Part shown: piece after piece, positions 33,447 through 41,771 of the stretch
Layout of the letters: each line of letters starts with the position of its first letter
How positions within the stretch are numbered: the stretch's first letter is position 1
Assembly (NCBI RefSeq): GCF_947258925.1
Contig: NZ_CAMYKG010000023.1
Coordinates: 1 to 41,900 of the forward strand
From: an uncultured Eudoraea sp.
GTDB taxonomy: Bacteria > Bacteroidota > Bacteroidia > Flavobacteriales > Flavobacteriaceae
Length of the DNA stretch: 41,900 nucleotides
Reading direction: 5' to 3'
Notes under the pieces: generated by a model
Databases searched by the model: none
Seen by the model: the letters and a program-made list of their open reading frames with translations, nothing else
What the model was told of the DNA's origin: nothing
Program-made: the position numbers and the translations under genes

Positions 33447-34802
33447 ATGGCAAAGTTTGAATTAAAATTGCCTCAAATGGGTGAAAGTGTTGCAGAGGCT
33501 ACTTTAACAGCTTGGTTAAAGGATGTTGGCGATACAATAGAAATGGATGAAGCGGTTTTTGAAATTGCTACTGATAAGGTTGACTCTGAAGTACCAAGTG
33601 AGGTTGAGGGTGTATTATTGGAAAAACTCTTTGATATAGATGATGTCATTAAAGTTGGGCAGACGGTTGCCGTAATTGAGCAAGAAGGGGGTTCAGAACC
33701 CTCAGGTACCGGCCGGGAAAATCAAATTGAAGAAATAATAGAAGAAGTCCCGGAAGAAGCGGAAACCCTTGAAAAAAGTGTTACCCAAGTTCAGGAACTT
33801 GTTGGGAGTACAGCTCAAAGTGTAGCAGATACCTCAAGATTTTATTCTCCTCTTGTTAAAAATATTGCAAGAGAGGAAGGAATAACCAAGGCAGAACTGG
33901 ATAGCATAGCAGGGACCGGTAATGAAGGAAGGGTTACTAAAAATGATATCTTAAATTATATCAAAAATGGAAAGACTCAAAGTACTCCTGAGGTAAAACC
34001 CATTATTAAGGAAGCTAAAACTCCCGAGCCCATAAAACAGGAGGCAAGGGTACCTGCAGAGCCGCATCAGATTACCAGGGTCCCATCAAATGGGGAAGAT
34101 GAGATTATTCCAATGACCAGGATGGGTAAACTCATTGCACATCATATGATAGATAGCATCTCTACTTCAGCACATGTGCAAAGTTTTATTGAAGTAGATG
34201 TTACAAAAGTGGTAAGCTGGAGGAATAAAGTTAAAGACTCTTTTCTTAAGAGTGAAGGAGAAAAATTAACATTTACGCCTATTTTTATGGAGGCGGTTGC
34301 CAAAGCGTTGAAAAAATACCCTATGGTGAATATTTCTGTAGAGGGGGATACTGTAATAAGGAAAAAGAATATCAATATAGGAATGGCAGCGGCACTACCG
34401 GATGGAAACCTTATTGTTCCCGTCATAAAGAATGCAGATCAACTAAATCTGGTAGGAATGGCCAAAGTGGTCAATGATCTGGCGAACAGGGCCCGAAATA
34501 ATGCATTAAAGCCAGATGAAATTAAAGAGGGTACTTATACAGTTACAAACGTAGGGTCCTTTGGAAGCGTTTTTGGGACTCCTATTATAAATCAACCTCA
34601 GGTGGGTATTTTGGCTTTGGGAGCTATTCGAAAAATGCCTGCAGTTATAGAAACCGAAGAAGGGGATTTTATAGGAATCCGAAGCAAAATGTTTCTTTCA
34701 CATAGTTACGATCATCGGGTGGTAAACGGTGCTCTTGGAGGCATGTTCGTTAAGGCAGTAGCAGACTATCTCGAAGCCTGGGATGTGGATAGGGAAATCT
34801 AA
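33447..34802 (+). CDS. 2-oxo acid dehydrogenase E2 component (lipoyl acyltransferase)
   Basis: The E2 subunit carries acyl groups on lipoate in a 2-oxo acid dehydrogenase complex, probably the branched-chain type. The lipoyl domain (1-76) has the lysine in IATDKVDSEVPS (Lys44). A peripheral subunit-binding domain spans about 135-172 (FYSPLVKNIAREEGITKAEL). The catalytic domain runs from about 215 to 451, with the active-site His423 in SYDHRVVNG. The usual Asp of HRVVDG is Asn here. A Pro/Glu-rich linker separates the parts, and the length is normal. A TATTTTTG box (33403-33410) lies 36 bases before the start. Confidence 0.93.
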   Translation: MAKFELKLPQMGESVAEATLTAWLKDVGDTIEMDEAVFEIATDKVDSEVPSEVEGVLLEKLFDIDDVIKVGQTVAVIEQEGGSEPSGTGRENQIEEIIEEVPEEAETLEKSVTQVQELVGSTAQSVADTSRFYSPLVKNIAREEGITKAELDSIAGTGNEGRVTKNDILNYIKNGKTQSTPEVKPIIKEAKTPEPIKQEARVPAEPHQITRVPSNGEDEIIPMTRMGKLIAHHMIDSISTSAHVQSFIEVDVTKVVSWRNKVKDSFLKSEGEKLTFTPIFMEAVAKALKKYPMVNISVEGDTVIRKKNINIGMAAALPDGNLIVPVIKNADQLNLVGMAKVVNDLANRARNNALKPDEIKEGTYTVTNVGSFGSVFGTPIINQPQVGILALGAIRKMPAVIETEEGDFIGIRSKMFLSHSYDHRVVNGALGGMFVKAVADYLEAWDVDREI

Positions 34803-35006
34803 GCTGATATTTTAGGTTTAAGCATACGGCATTCCTTTAAGAAGAGCCTAAACTGCTGCGGTTTATGGAAATATTTATTCCGGGGACAGATCAATTTAAT
34901 AGGGCCGGGCAGCTTCTGCAATTATACTTATAATGACCAAAAAGATAGGGCTCTAAGTCTCGTTTAACTTCAATTTTAGAACTATCTTTGTCCAAATATC
35001 CCACAC

Positions 35007-35783
35007 ATGCAGTTAAAACTCAGCAAACCCATATGTTTTTTCGATTTGGAAACTACAGGTACTAATGTGGCCAGAGATCGAATTGTGGAAATCTCCATTC
35101 TGAAAGTATACCCGAATGGTAATAAGGAAAGCAAAACCTGGTTGGTTAATCCGCAAATGACCATTCCTGATGAGGTAGTTGCCATCCACGGTATTTCTAA
35201 CGAAAAGGTAGCCAACGAGCCCTCGTTTAAGGATTTGTCCAGGGAAATTTATAACATGATTAAAGATTGTGATTTGGCTGGGTTTAATTCAGACCGCTTT
35301 GATATTCCGCTACTGGCGGAAGAAATGCTGCGTTCAGAAATTGATTTTGATCTTAAGAATATGTTATCCGTAGATGTTCAGACCATATTTCATAAGATGG
35401 AAAAGCGTACTTTGGAGGCAGCCTATAAATTTTATTGTGATAAGGACCTGAATAATGCGCATAGTGCTGAAGCTGATACCATAGCTACTTATGAAGTACT
35501 ACTCTCCCAATTGGAACGCTATCCGGAGCTTGAAAATAACATTAAAAAACTCTCTGAATTTTCCAGGAGAAAACAATCGGTAGATTTTGCCGGCTTTATT
35601 ATCAGGGATGAAAACGGAGAAGAAATATTTTCCTTTGGGAAACACAAAGGGAAGAAAGTGTTGGAAGTCCTGGATCAGGAACCAGGTTATTTTGGATGGA
35701 TACTTAATGCTGACTTCCCATTGTACACCAAAAAGGTTCTTACTCAAATTAAATTAAGTCAGCTGAACAATAAGTTGAGTTAG
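35007..35783 (+). CDS. DnaQ-like 3'-5' exonuclease with C-terminal DUF3820-like part
   Basis: The 258-residue protein has a DEDDh exonuclease domain (about 1-170). The metal ligands are Asp13 and Glu15 in FFDLETTG. IVEISILKVYP, HGISNEKVANEPSF and the late NAHSAEADTIATYEVL (His and Asp) complete the site. A C-terminal segment (about 205-250; FGKHKGKKVLEVL, GYFGWILNADFP) resembles DUF3820, which occurs with such nucleases. It may proofread or process DNA ends, but the substrate is not known. A TATCTTTG box lies at 34983-34990. The FAH-like gene follows 19 bases later. Confidence 0.9.
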   Translation: MQLKLSKPICFFDLETTGTNVARDRIVEISILKVYPNGNKESKTWLVNPQMTIPDEVVAIHGISNEKVANEPSFKDLSREIYNMIKDCDLAGFNSDRFDIPLLAEEMLRSEIDFDLKNMLSVDVQTIFHKMEKRTLEAAYKFYCDKDLNNAHSAEADTIATYEVLLSQLERYPELENNIKKLSEFSRRKQSVDFAGFIIRDENGEEIFSFGKHKGKKVLEVLDQEPGYFGWILNADFPLYTKKVLTQIKLSQLNNKLS

Positions 35784-35802
35784 TATTGATAGTAATTATA
35801 GC

Positions 35803-36414
35803 ATGAAAATCATTTGTATAGGTCGCAATTATGTTGATCATATTGAGGAACTGGCCAATGAAAAACCTAAAGATCCTGTAGTATTTATTAAGCCAGATTC
35901 TGCTGTACTCCCAAAGGAACAGGATTTTTATATTCCCGAATTCTCAAATGAAATTCATTATGAAGTTGAAGTTTTAATTAAAATTAAAAAAGTAGGCAAA
36001 CATATAAATGAGAAATTTGCCCACACTTATTACGATGAGATTGGACTTGGGTTAGATTTTACAGCGCGGGATCTGCAATCTGAATTAAAAGAAAAAGGTC
36101 TGCCATGGGAGAAAGCCAAAGGCTTTGATGGTTCGGCGGTAATCGGAAAATGGGTGGATAAAAAACACTATAAAGACCTGAACAACCTTAATTTTTCCCT
36201 TACCAGGAATGGTAACATTGTTCAGCAGGGGAATACAGGCTTAATGTTATGGGGCATAGATTCCCTGATTTCTTATGTTTCGAAGTTCTTTATGTTAAAA
36301 AAAGGAGATATTATTTTTACCGGAACGCCTGCGGGTGTTGGTAAAATAAGCCCAAATGATTACCTTTCAGGTACTCTTGAGGGTGAAGAATTGTTCACCG
36401 TAAAAATTAAATAA
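35803..36414 (+). CDS. Fumarylacetoacetate hydrolase family protein
   Basis: This 203-residue, single-domain FAH-family protein belongs to the group of short acylpyruvate or oxaloacetate-decarboxylase-like enzymes. IGRNYVDHIEELANEKPKDP and VFIKPDSAVLP form the start. The metal-binding acid cluster lies in EIHYEVEVLIKIKK. The C-terminal FTGTPAGVGKISPNDYLSG is typical. The TAA stop abuts the next start codon with no gap, so it is translationally coupled to the Hpt protein. The physiological substrate is not determined. Confidence 0.9.
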   Translation: MKIICIGRNYVDHIEELANEKPKDPVVFIKPDSAVLPKEQDFYIPEFSNEIHYEVEVLIKIKKVGKHINEKFAHTYYDEIGLGLDFTARDLQSELKEKGLPWEKAKGFDGSAVIGKWVDKKHYKDLNNLNFSLTRNGNIVQQGNTGLMLWGIDSLISYVSKFFMLKKGDIIFTGTPAGVGKISPNDYLSGTLEGEELFTVKIK

Positions 36415-36753
36415 ATGATATACAGTTTGGATAAAATAAATGAGATGGCTGAAGGAGATCAGGATTTCATCAACTCTGTGATTTCAGTATTTCTTGAAGA
36501 AGTTCCCCAGGACCTTGAAGATCTTGAAAAAGCTATTACGAATGATGATTATGACAATGTCTATAAACTTGCTCATAAAATAAAGCCGAATGTAGATCTA
36601 TTGGGCATGGAACAGAGTAGGGCGGTGGCTTTGGAAATTGAGACACTCGGAAAAAGTGCAGAGCACAAGGAAGAGATTCAGAAAAAATTCCCCTTGTTAA
36701 AGAAAGACATTCTGCAAGTAATTTCCGAACTTAAAAAGGACTTTAATTTCTGA
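36415..36753 (+). CDS. Histidine phosphotransfer (Hpt) domain protein
   Basis: This 112-residue, all-helical protein consists of a single Hpt domain. His54 in YKLAHKIKPNVDLLGM is the predicted phosphorylated residue, and the Lys beside it is also conserved. It has no membrane segment, so it would relay phosphate in a multistep two-component system whose other members are not in this window. The stop overlaps the cinA start by one base (TGATG). Confidence 0.88.
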   Translation: MIYSLDKINEMAEGDQDFINSVISVFLEEVPQDLEDLEKAITNDDYDNVYKLAHKIKPNVDLLGMEQSRAVALEIETLGKSAEHKEEIQKKFPLLKKDILQVISELKKDFNF

Positions 36754-38000
36754 TGTTTGCGGAAATTATCACCATTGGGGATGAAATTCTAATTGGACAA
36801 ATAGTAGATACTAATTCTGCTTTTATAGCCGGAGAACTTAATAAAATAGGGGTTTCTGTCTTCCAGATTACTTCCACCCAGGATGAGAGATCTCATATTT
36901 TAAATGCCCTGGAAGATGCTGAAAGGAGGGCAGACATTATAATCCTTACGGGGGGTCTGGGACCAACCAAGGACGACATTACCAAACATACCCTTTGTGA
37001 GTATCTGGATGACAAACTTGTAGAAGACAAGGGCGTTCTGGCACATATTGAGGAACTGTTTAAAAATTATATTTCTACCCCTATATCAAATGTTAACCGA
37101 CAGCAGGCTTTTGTACCGTCCAAGTCGGTTGTTTTACATAATGCTTATGGCACTGCTCCCGGGATGTGGATTAATACAGGCCATGTTACTATTATTAGTT
37201 TGCCCGGTGTTCCTTTTGAGATGAAAAACCTGATGAACAACGCAGTAATTCCTAAGATTGTTGAAACTTTTGAAAGACCTTACATTTACCATAAGACAAT
37301 TATGACCTATGGCCTTGGGGAAAGTGCAATTGCTGCCAGAATTGAAGACTGGGCGGAAGGATTGCCTTCCTTTGTTAAGCTGGCTTACCTGCCTAATTTG
37401 GGTAAAGTAAGATTACGATTAACTGCCAAAGGTGCAGACAAGGATTTTATAGAAGAGGCAGTTAAAAAGGAAGCATCAAAATTGTATTCCATAATTGGGG
37501 ACATCATTTATGGGGAAGAAGAAGAAGGGTCTATAGAAGCAGGTGTAGCTAAATTGCTGAAATCAAAAAATATGACGCTGGCCGCTGCTGAAAGTTTTAC
37601 TGGCGGCAAAATTGCAGAACAAATTACGGCTATTCCCGGAGCTTCAGCCTATTTTTTGGGTAGTGTGGTGAGCTATGCCACAGCGGTTAAAATAGAGGTC
37701 CTGAATGTACCTAAGGACCTGATTGAAAAAAAATCGGTTGTTAGTGCAGAAGTGGCTAAAGCAATGGCATTGAACGTCAGGAAACTACTAAAATCAGACT
37801 TTGCTATTGCAACTACAGGCAATGCCGGCCCCACTAAAGGGGATTCGGATGCTCCCATTGGAACGGTTTATATCGCAATTTCAACTCCAAAGGAGGTCGT
37901 AGTGGAAAAATTTACCATGGGAAATCATCGTACAAGAATCGTACAAAAAGCAGTGCACATGGCTTTTCAGATGTTACAAAAAGAAATTTTAAAATTCTAA
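36753..38000 (+). CDS. cinA: CinA family nicotinamide-nucleotide amidohydrolase
   Basis: The 415-residue protein has an N-terminal MoaB/MogA-like domain (about 1-170) with ITIGDEILIGQIVDTNSAFI, LTGGLGPTKDDITKH and SLPGVPFEMKNLM. The C-terminal PncC-type NMN deamidase domain (about 250-415) has AAAESFTGGKIAEQITAIPG, ASAYFLGSVVSYA, TTGNAGPTKG and a PIGTVYIAI strand. Two-domain CinA proteins recycle pyridine nucleotides. The AT-rich hairpin just after the stop (37991-38011) is a weak terminator that overlaps the next promoter. Confidence 0.94.
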   Translation: MFAEIITIGDEILIGQIVDTNSAFIAGELNKIGVSVFQITSTQDERSHILNALEDAERRADIIILTGGLGPTKDDITKHTLCEYLDDKLVEDKGVLAHIEELFKNYISTPISNVNRQQAFVPSKSVVLHNAYGTAPGMWINTGHVTIISLPGVPFEMKNLMNNAVIPKIVETFERPYIYHKTIMTYGLGESAIAARIEDWAEGLPSFVKLAYLPNLGKVRLRLTAKGADKDFIEEAVKKEASKLYSIIGDIIYGEEEEGSIEAGVAKLLKSKNMTLAAAESFTGGKIAEQITAIPGASAYFLGSVVSYATAVKIEVLNVPKDLIEKKSVVSAEVAKAMALNVRKLLKSDFAIATTGNAGPTKGDSDAPIGTVYIAISTPKEVVVEKFTMGNHRTRIVQKAVHMAFQMLQKEILKF

Positions 38001-38008
38001 CAGAGAAT

Positions 38009-38040
38009 TTTGTTCATCACACAAAAATAAATTAAATTTG
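38009..38040 (+). promoter_or_regulatory. Strong promoter for rpmB-rpmG-DUF4295
   Basis: TTTG (38009-38012), 20 bases, TAAATTTG (38033-38040) is close to the ideal Bacteroidota sequence. The rpmB ATG is at 38074. The -33 element overlaps the hairpin after cinA. Confidence 0.75.
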
Positions 38041-38073
38041 CAGCCTGTTTAAAATCAAGTAAAAAGTAGCGTA

Positions 38074-38310
38074 ATGTCAAAAGTTTGTGAACTTACAGGA
38101 AAGAGAGCTATGTTTGGAAATAATGTATCCTTCTCTATTAATAAAACAAGGAGAAGATTTGATGTAAACCTTTCCAAAAAACGTTTTTATATCCCTGAAG
38201 AAGATAGGTGGATTACACTGAAGGTTTCTACAAGGGCTCTTAAATCGATTAATAAAAAAGGCATTTCTGCTGTTTTAAAAGAAGCTAGAGCAAAAGGATT
38301 GATTAAATAA
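38074..38310 (+). CDS. rpmB: 50S ribosomal protein L28
   Basis: This is a 78-residue basic protein starting MSKVCELTGKRAMFGNNVSF, the L28 signature. It contains NKTRRRFDVNLSKKRFYIP and ends in a helical SINKKGISAVLKEARAKG. Many Bacteroidota L28 proteins keep this organisation. It is the first gene of a three-gene ribosomal operon with a strong promoter. Confidence 0.98.
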   Translation: MSKVCELTGKRAMFGNNVSFSINKTRRRFDVNLSKKRFYIPEEDRWITLKVSTRALKSINKKGISAVLKEARAKGLIK

Positions 38311-38331
38311 TCCTACAAAATATAGTATACG

Positions 38332-38514
38332 ATGGCAAAAAGAGGTAACAGGGTTCAGGTCATATTAGAATGTACAGAACATAAAAATTCTGGTATGCCA
38401 GGAACATCCAGATATATTACAACAAAGAATAAAAAGAATAGCCCTGACAGGTTAGAGATTAAAAAGTTTAATCCTATTCTTAAGAAAATGACTGTTCATA
38501 AAGAGATAAAATAA
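38332..38514 (+). CDS. rpmG: 50S ribosomal protein L33
   Basis: The 60-residue protein begins [20 protein letters not shown] and contains [20 protein letters not shown] with [15 protein letters not shown], the full L33 pattern. Only one cysteine is visible, so this is a zinc-free type. It sits 21 bases after rpmB. Confidence 0.98.
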   Translation: MAKRGNRVQVILECTEHKNSGMPGTSRYITTKNKKNSPDRLEIKKFNPILKKMTVHKEIK

Positions 38515-38520
38515 GAAACC

Positions 38521-38673
38521 ATGGCAAAGAAAACAGTAGCAAGTTTACAATCCAGTTCCAAAAGACTTACCAAGGCTATTAAAATGGTAAAATCACCTAA
38601 ATCAGGTGCATATACTTTTGTTGAATCTGTTATGCCACCGGAAATGGTGAACGAATGGTTAAATAAGAATTAA
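38521..38673 (+). CDS. DUF4295 small ribosome-associated-context protein
   Basis: The 50-residue protein begins MAKKTVASLQSSSKRLTKAI and contains KMVKSPKSGAYTFVESVMPP, ending MVNEWLNKN. It starts 6 bases after the rpmG stop. This gene order (L28, L33, DUF4295) is a recurrent Bacteroidota arrangement. The function is unknown, but conservation and location suggest a ribosome-related role. Confidence 0.93.
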   Translation: MAKKTVASLQSSSKRLTKAIKMVKSPKSGAYTFVESVMPPEMVNEWLNKN

Positions 38674-38697
38674 CAAACTAACTAAAATTGAATACGG

Positions 38698-38726
38698 AGC
38701 CGCTTTCTATAGAGAGCGGCTTTTTT
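38698..38726 (+). terminator. Intrinsic terminator after DUF4295
   Basis: AGCCGCTTTC and GAGAGCGGCT pair over TATA with one U-G pair on the plus strand. Six T residues follow. It lies between the ribosomal operon and ftsY and argues against an ftsY start at 38688. Confidence 0.88.
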
Positions 38727-38762
38727 AATTTCATATCTTTGCTTCACTATTTTTACTTTGCT

Positions 38763-39725
38763 ATGAGCTTATTCAAAAAAATATTCACATCCCAGAAAAA
38801 AGAAACACTCGACAAAGGTTTAGAAAAAACCAAGGCCAGTTTTTTTTCTAAACTAAGTAAGGCTGTAGCTGGCAAATCTAAAGTAGATGACGACGTTTTA
38901 GATAACCTGGAGGAAGTTTTGGTTACCTCTGATGTAGGGGTGGCGACTACACTAAAAATCATTGAGCGTATAGAGGCCAGAGTATCCAGGGATAAATATA
39001 TGGGTACAGATGAACTTAACACTATTCTGCGCGAAGAAATAGCAGGCTTATTGTCAGAAACCCATGTAGGAGAAGAGCAAGAATTTAACGTACCCGAAAA
39101 CAAAAAACCATATGTGATCATGGTTGTCGGGGTTAATGGGGTAGGAAAAACAACTACCATTGGAAAACTGGCCTATCAATTTAAAAATCAAGGTTTACAA
39201 GTAGTTTTAGGTGCTGCTGATACTTTTAGGGCGGCCGCAATAGATCAGCTTCAAGTTTGGGCAGATCGTGTAGAGGTACCCTTAGTGAAGCAGAAAATGG
39301 GCAGTGACCCTGCCTCAGTTGCTTTTGATACGCTTAGTTCTGCCGTAACCCAGGGTGCAGATGTTGTTCTGATTGATACGGCTGGAAGGTTGCATAATAA
39401 AGTTAACCTTATGAATGAACTGGGCAAAGTGAAGCGTGTTATGCAGAAAGTGGTCGATGATGCGCCTCATGAAGTTTTACTTGTCCTGGATGGATCAACC
39501 GGTCAAAACGCCTTTGAGCAGGCCAGAGAATTCACTAAGGCCACAGAAGTAACTTCCTTAGCTGTGACAAAATTAGACGGCACGGCAAAAGGTGGGGTAG
39601 TAATTGGTATTTCGGACCAGTTTCAGATTCCTGTTAAGTATATTGGTGTTGGGGAAGGACTAGAGGATCTTCAGGTATTCAATAAATTTGAGTTTGTTGA
39701 TTCATTCTTCAGTATAGCTAATTGA
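38763..39725 (+). CDS. ftsY: Signal recognition particle receptor FtsY
   Basis: FtsY is the membrane-docking GTPase for co-translational insertion. The chosen start at 38763 (MSLFKKIFTSQKKETLDKGL) gives 320 residues. An earlier ATG at 38688 would start inside a terminator and add a hydrophobic stretch without family support. The short NG protein lacks a long acidic A domain. GVNGVGKTTTIGKLAYQF is the P-loop, AADTFRAAA the second motif, LIDTAGRLHNKVNLM the G3 motif and TKLDGTAKGG the G4 motif. The next gene overlaps the stop by 4 bases. Confidence 0.97.
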   Translation: MSLFKKIFTSQKKETLDKGLEKTKASFFSKLSKAVAGKSKVDDDVLDNLEEVLVTSDVGVATTLKIIERIEARVSRDKYMGTDELNTILREEIAGLLSETHVGEEQEFNVPENKKPYVIMVVGVNGVGKTTTIGKLAYQFKNQGLQVVLGAADTFRAAAIDQLQVWADRVEVPLVKQKMGSDPASVAFDTLSSAVTQGADVVLIDTAGRLHNKVNLMNELGKVKRVMQKVVDDAPHEVLLVLDGSTGQNAFEQAREFTKATEVTSLAVTKLDGTAKGGVVIGISDQFQIPVKYIGVGEGLEDLQVFNKFEFVDSFFSIAN

Positions 39726-40573
39726 AATATTTAATTTTCATACTATTTACTTTTTTTTCATCGGTACTTGCCGCGCAATTAGAATACCCAAAAATCAGTC
39801 CGTTTACAAAGCTTGAACAGGAAGTTGGACTTACAAAAATTACGGTTTTATATTCCAGACCGGGAGCAAAAGGCAGAAAGGTAATAGGTGGACTTGTTCC
39901 TTTCGGTCGTATCTGGCGGGTTGGTGCAAATGAATCTACAAAATTTACCGCGGATACGGACCTAACTATTATGGGGAATTATTTACGCAAGGGAACCTAT
40001 GCGCTCTACGCCTTCCCTTATGAAGATTACTGGGAAGTAGTTTTTCACCAAAATACCGAGCATTGGGGAGATGGAAGAGCAGCTTATGATCCGGCTGAAG
40101 ATGCGTTCAGGATTCGAATAAAACCGAATCAAATACCGTATTATCAAGAAAATTTCCTGATTACTTTTGATGAAATTAGCCATAATGCAATTAATATGCT
40201 TTGGATTTGGGAGCATACAATTATAAAAATTCCGATTTCCGTGGATACTGATACCAAAATGAGGCAATTAATTACATCCAGTATCGAAAAAAACCCATCC
40301 GCTCAAACCTATTATGAGGCCGCACGCTATCTGCAGGAACAGGGAAAATCCTATGAAGAGGCCCTTTCTTACCTTAATAAAGCTATTGAACTAGGTGGCG
40401 ACACCTACTATTTTTACAGGGTTAAATCTTTGGTTGAAGCCGGAATGGACGATTATACAAGCGCCATAATTTCTGCACAAAAATCAATGGAATTAGCTGA
40501 GAAAGAAGGTAAAGATGAATTTGTTCGCATGAATGCCCAAAATATAGTTGACTGGAAAAAAAATAAACTATGA
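39722..40573 (+). CDS. DUF2911 secreted protein
   Basis: This 283-residue protein begins with a TTG start overlapping the ftsY stop (TTGA). No ATG is available near the signal peptide (KYLIFILFTFFSSVLAAQ, cleavage near A-Q). DUF2911 (about 20-165) is seen as YSRPGAKGRKVIGGLVPFGR, then ANESTKFTADTDLTIMGNYL and RKGTYALYAFP. The C-terminal part (about 185-283) has helical repeats resembling TPR units (AARYLQEQGKSYEEALSYLN). The function is unknown and the location is probably periplasmic. Overlap at both ends places it in the ftsY-amidase operon. Confidence 0.88.
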   Translation: MKYLIFILFTFFSSVLAAQLEYPKISPFTKLEQEVGLTKITVLYSRPGAKGRKVIGGLVPFGRIWRVGANESTKFTADTDLTIMGNYLRKGTYALYAFPYEDYWEVVFHQNTEHWGDGRAAYDPAEDAFRIRIKPNQIPYYQENFLITFDEISHNAINMLWIWEHTIIKIPISVDTDTKMRQLITSSIEKNPSAQTYYEAARYLQEQGKSYEEALSYLNKAIELGGDTYYFYRVKSLVEAGMDDYTSAIISAQKSMELAEKEGKDEFVRMNAQNIVDWKKNKL

Positions 40574-41771
40574 ATAAACTGCTTTGTTTTCTCGTACTCT
40601 CGCTTCTATTTTCCTGTAAAGAAACAAAGGAAAATGAATATTCTTCTGCAGTACTATGGCCACCTTATAATGATTCTTCCGATGTGGCAGCCAGCCAGGG
40701 AAATGAACAAAAACGCATGCATTTCAAACTGATACAATCAAGGGTGTCTGATAAAAATGAGATATTCAGACCGCTATATCACGAAGTGGTTAAAATGTCG
40801 GAAAGCGAATATGAACAATTAAAACCTTTAATTCTTGAACAAGATATACCTACTCTTCAATCATATGTTGGGGAGGGTAGATTGACATACGAAAAATTAG
40901 TACGATTTTTTCTTTACCGAATCTATCACTTTGAATTGGATAGCAGCACTTCTTTACATACCATATTGGCCTTAAATGAAAATGTGGTGCAGGAAGCACG
41001 GGAACTGGATAAATTGAAGCCGGAATTGCGACATCCCATTTTTGGTATGCCTATTCTTCTCAAAGATAATATTGGTACAGCCGGTATGAACACCACAGCA
41101 GGATCAATTGCCCTGAAGGATAATCAAACTAAGGATGCCTTTATTGTTGAGCAGTTAAAGAAAAAAGGAGCACTTATCCTGGGTAAAGTCAACCTTAGTG
41201 AATGGGCGTATTATATGTGTAATGGCTGTCCATTGGGATATAGTGCCATTGGGGGTCAAACATTAAATCCGTATGGCAGAGGTATTTTTGAAACTGGTGG
41301 TTCCAGTTCGGGAAGTGGAACTGCTATGGCTGCTAATTATGCGGTAGGAGCAGTTGGAACGGAGACTTCAGGTTCTATTCTTTCTCCTTCCAGCCAAAAT
41401 TCTGTTGTGGGCTTAAAACCAACTATTGGACTTTTAAGCAGGACAGGTATTGTGCCAATTTCCAGTACGCTGGATACTCCCGGGCCAATGACTAAGAATG
41501 TTGTGGATAATGCGATCTTATTATCTGCAATGACCGGCAGGGATGCAGCTGATGAAAAGTCTGTTAGTACCACTGAGGACTTTATTGGGGCTGTTAATGA
41601 TTCGGGAAGCCTTAAAGGAAAACGTTTAGGTGTTTTCAAAGACTTGCTGGAAACGGATTCTATTTATTTGAAAACCGCTGCTAAATTGACAAGTCTCGGT
41701 GCCGAAATAGTTGAGTTTACTGCGCCGGAAGTATCCATGGATGGGTTTTTAACATTGCTGAATGTGGATTT
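40570..41771 (+). pseudogene. Amidase-signature lipoprotein, interrupted by a foreign junction
   Basis: The first 400 or so codons read as an amidase-signature lipoprotein. The lipobox is LLFSC. The catalytic set is Lys165 (ILLKDNIG), a cis-Ser within 245-247 (GGSSSGSG) and Ser269 (TETSGSI). GLKPTIGLLSRTGIVPIS and STLDTPGPMTKNV follow. After LTLLNVD (residue 400) the frame becomes ILRRNSRLMVLAEQD and stops at 41883, unlike any amidase. The family normally needs about 100-150 more residues. The start overlaps the DUF2911 gene by 4 bases. Recombination or misassembly at about 41766-41772 is likely (see findings). Confidence 0.85.

Noticed and set aside
37991..38011. Terminator after cinA
   Set aside because: AAAATTCT/AGAATTTT forms an AT-only stem with no clear T-tract and overlaps the next promoter, so it is not listed as a terminator.
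38688..38762. Upstream ATG for ftsY
   Set aside because: It lies next to and within the terminator of the ribosomal operon and adds a non-family stretch. ATG 38763 gives the expected start.
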